Shown here one piece after another: positions 1 to 6,906 of a stretch of 9,559 bases of DNA. The notes beneath the pieces were generated by a model that was given only the letters and a program-made list of their open reading frames with translations, did no database searches and had not been told where the DNA came from. The position numbers and the translations under genes were made by a program. The stretch is from Candidatus Omnitrophota bacterium (GTDB taxonomy: Bacteria > Hinthialibacterota > Hinthialibacteria > Hinthialibacterales > JAKPRU01): contig JAKPRU010001039.1 in assembly GCA_029557025.1 (NCBI GenBank), positions 1 to 9,559 on the forward strand, in the 5' to 3' direction. Each line of letters opens with the position of its first letter. The stretch's first letter is position 1.

Positions 1-2
1 GG

Positions 3-119
3 GTGACGGCCAGGCCGGTTCTGCCTACTTTAGAAGATGCGTATGTGCTGTTTCTGGGACGCGGAGGGGTTGTAATAGAACAGAAGGCACGGATGGGGCA
101 AATACCACAGCCATTCTGA
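3..119 (+). CDS. C-terminal end of an ABC transporter ATP-binding subunit (5'-truncated by window edge)
   Basis: Frame 3 is open from the left edge to TGA at 117-119, giving 38 residues. The visible part reads LPTLEDAYVLFLGRGG, which resembles the P-S/T-LEDxFxxLTGR ending typical of CcmA/NatA-type ATPases that partner ABC-2 permeases. All nucleotide-binding motifs (Walker A, signature, Walker B) lie off the window, so the assignment rests on this short tail and on the ABC-2 permease that follows after 17 bases. If correct, it is a cytoplasmic subunit that hydrolyses ATP to power the downstream permease(s). After the LED motif there is a short tail ending in IPQPF. The family is likely, but the exact subtype cannot be told. 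Confidence 0.72.
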   Translation: MTARPVLPTLEDAYVLFLGRGGVVIEQKARMGQIPQPF

Positions 120-120
120 A

Positions 121-125
121 AGGAG
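121..125 (+). promoter_or_regulatory. Ribosome binding site for the 280-residue permease
   Basis: AGGAG sits 11 bases before the ATG at 137, directly after the TGA of the upstream ATPase gene. The spacing is slightly long but workable, and it supports the ATG at 137 as the start. Confidence 0.6.
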
Positions 126-136
126 CCGGTAAGAAA

Positions 137-979
137 ATGGACAGAGTGTTCCGGGCCGTATGGCGCTGGATTATATTCCTGCCGCTCCATCTCACCTGGC
201 ATTGGCCGAAAACGGCCGGGCGGGGGTTGGTGCGAGTCGCACGGGCCATCACACACGGGATCGCCACAGCGTATAACCGGCTTTGGAAGAGCAGTCGATA
301 CTATGGAGCGTTGTTCCTCTATACCTCCCGTCGGTTCCTTCGCGTCGAGGGATACATCGCTGTCCTCGCGGCGATTTTATGGCTCTCCCCTCTGTTCATG
401 AATTATTCACCCAAAGGGGGACGGGAGCTTCTGGAGTCCTGTTACCCTCTGTTCACCGTAATCATGATTTTGATCACCAGCAACCTGCTGCCTCGGGAAC
501 GGGATGAAAACTCCCTGGAAATCCTCTGGAGCCAGCCGCTCCCACGAGGTGGCATTATATTGGTGCAGGTACTCTCACTCACGGCGTGGTGCGGTGGACT
601 GACACTTCTGATCTTTGCCGTTTTCGGTCGTTTCCTGTCTGCCGCGTTGTACCCTCTTTGGTTTGCCGGATTCTGTCTGAGCACGGCCTTTGCGGTAGCC
701 CTGATCACTGTCTTGATTTCGACCTTCTGCCGCAATGCCGTGGCCACGGCCATCGTCGCCGTGCTGTTATTCGGCATTCATTATTTCTGGCTGAAAGAAA
801 TCGGGCCGATTAATCTCTACTTCAATCCGCTGCCGTCGAGTGTCTGGACAAGGGGTTCCTCCGGCGAAGTCGCCGTATGGGCCGCCGTGGCCAATCGCCT
901 GTTTCTCATCGCGCTTCTGGGATTCGTTTACGATTATCTGTTGCGCCGTCTTCGATACAGCTCCGTATGGCTGACCTAG
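137..979 (+). CDS. ABC-2 type transporter permease subunit
   Basis: A 280-residue integral membrane protein. The first ~65 residues are basic and partly amphipathic (rich in R, K, W), probably cytoplasmic or lying along the membrane. About six hydrophobic segments follow, near residues 72-90, 102-118, 140-164, 172-197, 201-219 and 252-269, the usual six-helix ABC-2 layout. Between the second and third lies RERDENSLEILWSQPLPRGG (residues 120-139), which matches the common 'E..sgTLE.LLs.P.sR' loop of this family, thought to contact the ATPase. The gene lies 17 bases after the ATPase end and 18 bases before RND pump 1, so all three are probably co-transcribed. It would form the membrane channel, alone or with the permease half of the 919-residue protein. 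The substrate cannot be inferred. ATG at 137 is chosen because of the AGGAG before it; the next in-frame Met (residue 89) falls inside the first helix. Confidence 0.82.
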   Translation: MDRVFRAVWRWIIFLPLHLTWHWPKTAGRGLVRVARAITHGIATAYNRLWKSSRYYGALFLYTSRRFLRVEGYIAVLAAILWLSPLFMNYSPKGGRELLESCYPLFTVIMILITSNLLPRERDENSLEILWSQPLPRGGIILVQVLSLTAWCGGLTLLIFAVFGRFLSAALYPLWFAGFCLSTAFAVALITVLISTFCRNAVATAIVAVLLFGIHYFWLKEIGPINLYFNPLPSSVWTRGSSGEVAVWAAVANRLFLIALLGFVYDYLLRRLRYSSVWLT

Positions 980-985
980 AGTTGT

Positions 986-990
986 GAGGT
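986..990 (+). promoter_or_regulatory. Ribosome binding site for RND pump 1
   Basis: GAGGT lies 7 bases before ATG at 998, within the 18-base gap after the permease stop codon (TAG 977-979). It supports independent initiation at 998 inside the same transcript. Confidence 0.5.
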
Positions 991-997
991 TGCAGGA

Positions 998-3900
998 ATG
1001 AACGAAACACAGCCCCCCCATGCAGGGGATCAGAAGAAAGACACCACCATCGGGAACTTTGCGGTCCGGTATCCCGTGACGGTGACTATGTTCTTTCTGG
1101 GAATCATCCTGTTGGGCGCAATTTCCGTTACCAACCTGCCCACGAACCTGTTCCCGGACCTGCGCATCCCACGAATCACAATTACCGCGGATGCCCCCGG
1201 CCTGTCACCGGAGGAAGTGGAACGCGAGGTCTGTGAGCGCTACGAGTCCTTTCTGACAACCGTGAAAGGCGTGGAGCATGTCACCAGCGTATCCCGCGCC
1301 GATGGCGGTGTGGTCCAGGTCGATTTCGACTGGGGAACGGATATGGATTTCGCCCTCCTGGAGGTTAAGAAATCCATTGGGTATTTCAACATCGACGCTT
1401 TATCGGAACCGGCCAGCGTTCTTCGATATGATCCCAACCAGCTTCCCATTGTCACACTGGCGCTCACCGGCGACCGAACGATGGATTACCTGTACCTCCT
1501 GGCTTACCGATCCATCGGTCCGGACCTGGAACGCATCGCTGGCGTGGCGCGAGCCGAGATCTCCGGCGGGCTGATCCCCGAAGTTCGCTGCCGCCTGGCT
1601 CCCGAATTGCTCACGTTTTATGAGATCACCACCGAACAGGTGATTCAGGCTCTCACTCAGGCCAATGTCAGTGCATCGGGGGGCTGGGTAGAGGAGGGTA
1701 ATCAACGTTACCTGATCCGGGCAGTCGGGGAATTACAGGATATCGACCAAATCAAGGACGTTGTGGTCACATACAAAGGGAGCGTGCCGATCTACCTTCA
1801 GGATTTGGGCGACATCCGCTGGGATTTCAAAGAGTTGGAGAACTTTGTCCGATTCGATGGGAAACCCGCCGTGGGTCTGGCTCTTTACAAAGAATCGGGG
1901 ACCAACACGGTGGAGGTTGTACGCCGTGTCCGGGAATTCCTTGCTCAAGATCGAGCCAACCTGCCGAAAGATACGAAGCTGGAGATGGCTTACGACCAAT
2001 CGGTATTCATCCGCCAGGCAATCACCGAAGTCCAATCGAACGCTATTTCCGGCGGCCTATTGGCAATTGGGATTCTGTTTGTGTTTCTGCGCCATATTCG
2101 CTCCACTTTCATTGTGGGGCTTTCGATTCCCGTCTCGATCATCGCCACGTTCAACCTGATGTATTTCATGGATCTTTCTCTGAATATCATGTCTCTGGGC
2201 GGATTGGCGCTCGGAGCGGGAATGCTGGTGGACAACGCCATTGTTGTACTCGAAAACATCTTCCGCCATCGTCAGATCGGAAAGAACGCCAGGCAGGCAG
2301 CCGTGGACGGAGCCAACGAGGTCACGGCCGCCATCAGTGCATCCACCCTCACAACCGTTGTGGTGTTCGTTCCCATCGTGTTCCTGGGCGGCGTAACCGC
2401 CCAGCTGTTCAAAGAACAGGCGCTGACCGTGGTGTTCTCCCTCATGACCTCCCTGCTGGTCGCCCTGATTATGATCCCCGCGATGGCCTCGCGGTTCCTG
2501 AGCGGGGTTCCCCGTTCGGCAGGCGCGCGATATCGACTGTTTACGGCCTCTCTCCGCTGGGCGCTTCATCATCGCTTCCTGGTCATTCTCCTTACAGTCG
2601 TTCTCACGGTGGGCAGTATCCAGGTAGCGAAGAATATCAAGCGCGAGTTCATTCCGCAGGCTGCTGAGAAACAATTCATTGTCAAACTCCGAATGCCGCC
2701 CGGAAGCGAGCTGGAGGTCACCGATCACGCAGCCGTTGCGGTCGAAGGCTGGATTCGCGAAAACGGCCCCGATGTGGAACATGTTTTTGCGCGGGTTGGA
2801 AAAGGCCCCGAGCGGATTGCCGGCGCAGAACAGGAACCGGAAGGACCGCATACCGCTGAGGTCTTGGTGAGTCTGAAGACCAACAGCACCCTCAATGTCC
2901 CGAAAATCATCGCTACTCTGGATCAGAGAATAAAACAAATCTACGGGCTGACCGCGAATTACATTCTCTCGCAGAGCTCTCTTTCCAACATGATCGGGGC
3001 CGAGCAGGCCGCCATTGTCATTGAGGTAAAGGGACGCAAATTAAGCACGCTTGTTGATTTGTCCAAACAGATCTATGAGCGAATGAATCCCCTGCCCGAA
3101 CTGACCAATGTGCGGACAAATATCCTGGAGGGCAACCCGGAGGTGAATCTGATTCCGGACCGTGCCCTTATGGCCAGCCTCAATCTGTCCCCCCAGAAGA
3201 TTATCTCGCTCATCAGCAACCATTTGAGGGGAGAGGTCGCCACCAGCATTCAGGATGTTGACCAGACCAAGGATATCCGTGTTCAACTTGGCGAGGATGA
3301 CCAGACCTTGACTGACCTCAAGGATCTGCTTGTCCCCGTCGCAAATGGGAAAGCCGTCCGTCTCGCGGAACTGGTGAAATTCGACATTCAGCCGGGTCCT
3401 CGAGAGATTGTACATAAGGACCAGGAACGAATCGCTCAGATTTTCGCCGATTTTGCGGAAGGAGTGAAATTGTCCGATGCCGTAAGCGCGGTGCGAGACC
3501 GTCTTGCCACAATCAACCTGCCCGAGAATTATTACATCCGACTCGGCGGGGAGGAACAACGCCGCGCGGAATCGTTCCAGGGATTGCTGTTTGCGCTGGT
3601 TCTCGCGTTGATCCTGGTTTACATGGTCATGGCTTCGTTGTTTGAGTCGCTCATCCATCCCTTCATCATCATGTTCTCCATGCCGCTGGCGGCCATCGGG
3701 GTGATTTGGGCATTCTATTGGTCCGGTCAGACCCTGAACATGATGGGATACATCGGGATCATCATGCTGGCCGGCATTGCGGTGAACAACGCCATCGTAC
3801 TGATCGACTATGTAAACCGGCTGCGCCGCGAGGAGGGAGTGGAAACCCTTGAAGCGCTGGTCCGGGGTGTCCAGAGACGCATCCGCCCCATCTTCATGAC

Positions 3901-4150
3901 GACCCTCACGACCATTCTCGCCCTGGTTCCACTCGCCCTTGGGTTCGGCGAGGGCGCCGAGATTCGCGCGCCGATGGCAATCGCTGTGATCGGTGGACTG
4001 GTCTCCTCCACGGTTCTGACCCTGGTCTTCGTCCCCGTGCTGTATTACCTGGTTGATTCTTTTATGCAATTCCTGGCGCGGAAGCTGAAACGGGAGGAGG
4101 AAAACGAGGAAGAACCCGTTGGAAACCGGGTCGCGGGGGGGGCAGCATGA
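998..4150 (+). CDS. RND efflux pump inner-membrane permease (AcrB/HAE family), pump 1
   Basis: A complete 1050-residue pump, the usual length for AcrB-type proteins. The duplicated layout is clear: TM1 near residues 26-45 followed by NLPTNLFPDLRIPRI, a first periplasmic porter region to about 340, TM2-6 to about 505, TM7 near 525-545, a second porter region, then TM8-12 from about 860. TM4 carries MLVDNAIVVLEN (D412, N413), the place of AcrB D407/D408. TM10 carries VNNAIVLIDY, with N930 at the place of AcrB K940. The loop RIRPIFMTTLTT preserves the Arg of AcrB R971. Thus one relay Asp is kept, while the second Asp and the Lys are Asn. The protein would export amphiphiles, drugs or envelope lipids using proton or cation flux, normally with a membrane-fusion protein and an outer-membrane channel, neither of which is in the window. 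The C-terminus is a charged cytoplasmic tail (KLKREEENEEEP) ending in AGGAA. The stop overlaps the next start (ATGA). Substrate unknown. Confidence 0.95.
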   Translation: MNETQPPHAGDQKKDTTIGNFAVRYPVTVTMFFLGIILLGAISVTNLPTNLFPDLRIPRITITADAPGLSPEEVEREVCERYESFLTTVKGVEHVTSVSRADGGVVQVDFDWGTDMDFALLEVKKSIGYFNIDALSEPASVLRYDPNQLPIVTLALTGDRTMDYLYLLAYRSIGPDLERIAGVARAEISGGLIPEVRCRLAPELLTFYEITTEQVIQALTQANVSASGGWVEEGNQRYLIRAVGELQDIDQIKDVVVTYKGSVPIYLQDLGDIRWDFKELENFVRFDGKPAVGLALYKESGTNTVEVVRRVREFLAQDRANLPKDTKLEMAYDQSVFIRQAITEVQSNAISGGLLAIGILFVFLRHIRSTFIVGLSIPVSIIATFNLMYFMDLSLNIMSLGGLALGAGMLVDNAIVVLENIFRHRQIGKNARQAAVDGANEVTAAISASTLTTVVVFVPIVFLGGVTAQLFKEQALTVVFSLMTSLLVALIMIPAMASRFLSGVPRSAGARYRLFTASLRWALHHRFLVILLTVVLTVGSIQVAKNIKREFIPQAAEKQFIVKLRMPPGSELEVTDHAAVAVEGWIRENGPDVEHVFARVGKGPERIAGAEQEPEGPHTAEVLVSLKTNSTLNVPKIIATLDQRIKQIYGLTANYILSQSSLSNMIGAEQAAIVIEVKGRKLSTLVDLSKQIYERMNPLPELTNVRTNILEGNPEVNLIPDRALMASLNLSPQKIISLISNHLRGEVATSIQDVDQTKDIRVQLGEDDQTLTDLKDLLVPVANGKAVRLAELVKFDIQPGPREIVHKDQERIAQIFADFAEGVKLSDAVSAVRDRLATINLPENYYIRLGGEEQRRAESFQGLLFALVLALILVYMVMASLFESLIHPFIIMFSMPLAAIGVIWAFYWSGQTLNMMGYIGIIMLAGIAVNNAIVLIDYVNRLRREEGVETLEALVRGVQRRIRPIFMTTLTTILALVPLALGFGEGAEIRAPMAIAVIGGLVSSTVLTLVFVPVLYYLVDSFMQFLARKLKREEENEEEPVGNRVAGGAA
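2135..2163 (+). repeat. 29-base copy shared exactly with RND pump 2 (TM3 region)
   Basis: This stretch, encoding the SIIATFNLMY part of pump 1 just before TM4, is identical base for base to 8007-8035 in pump 2. It lies in a conserved core of both paralogues and is coding sequence, not a mobile repeat. Confidence 0.7.
4135..4142 (+). other. Run of eight G overlapping the translation-initiation region; in-frame slippery heptamer
   Basis: Eight consecutive G end 4 bases before the ATG at 4147. In the pump 1 frame they are read (GC)G GGG GGG GCA, which fits the X XXY YYZ form of -1 slippery sites. A -1 slip would continue through GGC AGC ATG in the frame of the 919-residue gene with no stop in between. 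The G run may simply be the ribosome-binding region for that gene, or an indel-prone tract. Frameshifting is inference only. Confidence 0.4.
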
Positions 4151-6906
4151 TCCGTCAATTGTGGGCCATCGCCGCAACGGAAACGCTCATGTCCCGGCGG
4201 ACCTGGCGGTTCTGGCTCATTGTCCTGCTTCTACTGGGGATCGTGTATCTGAGTTGGCGAGATTATATGAAGTTCATCGAAAGCGGTATGTATCTTGCAC
4301 CCGATCATTCATTCGGAAATCGCTCTTATGAAGAGCATTACGATGTGCGAAGACCCTGGATAAGCCGCTCGGTTAATAATTACGCGGCGCTGCTTTCCCT
4401 GGCGATCATCTGGATCGGCGGAGTCGCCCTGGCCCTGGACAGCTGTTCGCGCCTGCGGCGGACCGGGATGGAGAAGATCCTCTTCCCCCGTCCCTTTGCC
4501 ACGTTCACCTTCGTTCTCGGAAGGTATTTGGGGGTCTTGCTTGTCATTCTCCCTGTGGCCGCCGTTCCCTGGATCGGCTTCGGCCTGTTGCAAACCATTT
4601 ACGGTCATTCGGAGGTGGTCTGGCAGCCGTTTCTGAGCTGTTATGCGTTTGTTGTGGTTCCGGTGCTGATTCCGCTGGTGGCCTTGGCTCTTTGGCTCCG
4701 GTCTGTCCTGAAACACGATCTGGCCGCGATTCTGTTTATCGGTTTGTTCTCCGTGCTTTTCGTATACCTTGCGCGTGACCCCGTCGATATCCTTCGCCGG
4801 AACTGGCAGGCATTGGTCGGTTCTTCTCCCGCGTTGGGAGCAAGAATTGACTTCCACGCCCAGCTGCCGGGTCTTCTTATTCTGGGATTTCTTACGCTCT
4901 TCTTCCTTCTGCTGGCTCCGTTTCATTTGCGTCGGCAGGAGCCGCAGCGTCGAATCCTGCGGCGTGGCGGCTACCGCTGGTTCGCCATTCCAACGTTTCT
5001 GCGCTGGTTGACAGACTTACGGATGGACCGGAATCTCCCTGTGCTTCTCAAGGTTTCGGCGCTGATCGCCGCACTGGTTGTCGGCGCAGGCGCTGTCTTC
5101 GGATATATCGAAGTCAGGGAGGCCAACCGGAAACAGATTTCCATCGGAAAAAGGATGAATGAGCTCCGGGAGTCTCCCCCGCCGACCTCCCCGTTCGACC
5201 TCCTGAACTATGACATCGAACTCGCTGTCGACTTCCGCCGAAATCGGATCGAATCAGCATCGACTATCCTGATTCGATCTGCAACGGACAACCTTTCCTC
5301 CCTTCGGTTTTTTCTTAATCGCGGACTGGAAATTCGGGAAGCAAGCTCATCGAACGGTGTTCCGGATTGCACGCGAGATGTCGATATCCTGACTGTGAAC
5401 CTGCCCAGCCCTCTGGTGAATTCCGAGACTATGGAGATCCGGCTGCAATCTGAAGGTTCTTTGATCGGATGGAGTGGCGTGAAAAGCCTGCATCCCGATT
5501 TCGGATTCCTGAACCTGGAAGACAACTGGTATCCGGTGCAGTATCGCCCTTTATCCAAATTCGGAAGCGCAACATCTCCACTCACCGACCCGGATCTATT
5601 CCAGGCGCGGATAACCGTTGTCGCTCCATCCGAATCAACCGTCGTTTTCCCAAGCGAACGCCTTCAGACAGAGGATCGGAACGGACAGACTCGTTGGGTT
5701 TTCCGAACGGGGCATCCGGTGGAACACCTTCAGGTTCTGTGGGGTGATTACCGGGAGATAAAGGGAACTTTCGGGAACATCTCCTCTTCGTTCTACCACT
5801 TCCCCGGCCATCGATACCAGGCACAAATCTATCTGGAAGATATGGGCGACGAACAGAAAAATGCTTTTGAAAAGTTCGGTCCGTTCCCATTCTCCAGAAT
5901 GGTGTTCTGTGAGATTCCCATGGATTTCTCCTGGGGGTTGCCCGGTGAGTCGATGCCCGGATTCCTGCCCGTGGCCGAGTCGCGACTGGTCTATCTCCAT
6001 GAAGCGATCTGGAAATTGGATCGATTGGACCTGAAGCCCTCGGAGGTCCCATTCTTTTCCCAACTCGAATCCACCGTCCGAGACTTGCACAGGACATTCA
6101 GGGACTTTCTGGTCACCAACTATTTCCGTAAGACTTTCCATACGGTCGGCCCGTACGCATTCTGGCTGAACCGATACCTGCCGATGTACGTGGAGAAGTC
6201 ACTGGAAACCGCATCCTGGCGACGGTGGCTGTTCAATTACGATGCCGGTGCGCTACCTGATACGCTCGCGCCTGTTCTGGCCAGATCCATTACCGACATT
6301 CACAACGACAACCCCGCATCCAATGCCGAACGACTCCGAGGCGAGGGAGTCTTCCGAATGCTCCATCATCTCCTCGGAGAAGAAAACTGGACGATTTTCC
6401 TGCACCGATTCTCGGAACGGTTCAAATTCCGCGATGTCTCCGACCGAGATATTTTGCGCCTCGCCAATGAATTATCCGATCAACCTCTCGACTGGTTTTT
6501 CGAGCAATGGCTATACGGAGACGTGTTGCCTCGATATGAAATCACGCTGGCGGAAGCAAGAGTTGTCAAGAAGTCGGGCGCAATCCGAGTGGCCTACAAA
6601 GCCACCGTACGGATCAAGAACCACGGAACGGGTAAAATGGCCGTTCCCATCTATGTCCAAACCGAACGTGACCATATTCTTCGAAACCTCTGGCTTGACA
6701 CGGGACAAGAAGACACATTGACCCTGGAGACACCTCATCGTCCCACGTTTGCCATGGTCGATCCGGAGCATTGGGTTCTACAGGATCCGTTTGTTCACCC
6801 GGATACGAAGGCCCGTGGTCACTCCGAACGCAAATTCGATGTCCTTTTGGATTCCGAATCTCAACCGGCCGTGTCGGCGGCGAAACCCGGGGGCGAAACT
6901 CAATGA
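4147..6906 (+). CDS. ABC-2 type permease fused to a degenerate M1-aminopeptidase-like periplasmic domain
   Basis: 919 residues. The first ~300 are an ABC-2 permease half: a helix near 19-37, then five hydrophobic segments between about 78 and 260, including the LRRTGMEKILFPRP loop before the third. A further helix (about 302-322) leads into a large extracytoplasmic region. From Y355 (YDIELAVDF) onward it follows the M1 peptidase plan: an N-terminal beta domain with paired strands, a central region with WGLPGESMPGFLPVAES (596-612) where active enzymes have the GxMEN-type loop, FWLNRYLPMYVE near 672-683, and a helical end with GEGVFRMLHHLLG (from 732) and DWFFEQWLYG (782-791), both strongly M1-like. 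The zinc motif HExxH is absent from the whole protein. At WLNR the usual third zinc ligand Glu (as in WLNEG) is Arg676. It is therefore probably a pseudopeptidase with a binding or structural role. Its start overlaps the pump 1 stop and its own stop overlaps the pump 2 start, indicating coupled translation. Permease/M1 fusions are known as a family; the loss of the catalytic site is seen here directly. Confidence 0.85.
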   Translation: MIRQLWAIAATETLMSRRTWRFWLIVLLLLGIVYLSWRDYMKFIESGMYLAPDHSFGNRSYEEHYDVRRPWISRSVNNYAALLSLAIIWIGGVALALDSCSRLRRTGMEKILFPRPFATFTFVLGRYLGVLLVILPVAAVPWIGFGLLQTIYGHSEVVWQPFLSCYAFVVVPVLIPLVALALWLRSVLKHDLAAILFIGLFSVLFVYLARDPVDILRRNWQALVGSSPALGARIDFHAQLPGLLILGFLTLFFLLLAPFHLRRQEPQRRILRRGGYRWFAIPTFLRWLTDLRMDRNLPVLLKVSALIAALVVGAGAVFGYIEVREANRKQISIGKRMNELRESPPPTSPFDLLNYDIELAVDFRRNRIESASTILIRSATDNLSSLRFFLNRGLEIREASSSNGVPDCTRDVDILTVNLPSPLVNSETMEIRLQSEGSLIGWSGVKSLHPDFGFLNLEDNWYPVQYRPLSKFGSATSPLTDPDLFQARITVVAPSESTVVFPSERLQTEDRNGQTRWVFRTGHPVEHLQVLWGDYREIKGTFGNISSSFYHFPGHRYQAQIYLEDMGDEQKNAFEKFGPFPFSRMVFCEIPMDFSWGLPGESMPGFLPVAESRLVYLHEAIWKLDRLDLKPSEVPFFSQLESTVRDLHRTFRDFLVTNYFRKTFHTVGPYAFWLNRYLPMYVEKSLETASWRRWLFNYDAGALPDTLAPVLARSITDIHNDNPASNAERLRGEGVFRMLHHLLGEENWTIFLHRFSERFKFRDVSDRDILRLANELSDQPLDWFFEQWLYGDVLPRYEITLAEARVVKKSGAIRVAYKATVRIKNHGTGKMAVPIYVQTERDHILRNLWLDTGQEDTLTLETPHRPTFAMVDPEHWVLQDPFVHPDTKARGHSERKFDVLLDSESQPAVSAAKPGGETQ

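Noticed and set aside
980..997. Gap between the 280-residue permease and pump 1 as a terminator or promoter site
   Set aside because: Only 18 bases, with a GAGGT ribosome site and no inverted repeat or T run.
2057..2938. Minus-strand open frame of 293 codons opposite the middle of pump 1
   Set aside because: It is antisense to conserved TM and porter coding sequence and has low-complexity, charged composition without motifs.
3041..4177. Long minus-strand open frame (378 codons) opposite the end of pump 1
   Set aside because: It lies antisense to a clear RND gene; its product is rich in H, Q, D and G with no membrane segment or motif, as expected of a reverse-frame shadow.
4170..4199. Possible stem (CGCCG with CGGCG) downstream of the G run as a frameshift stimulator
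   Set aside because: Only five pairs with a 20-base loop, too weak and too distant to claim as a structure.
5998..6012. HEAIW in the M1-like domain as a possible zinc-binding HExxH
   Set aside because: The fifth residue is Trp rather than His, and it lies too far upstream of the WLNR segment to match the usual HExxH-18-E spacing.
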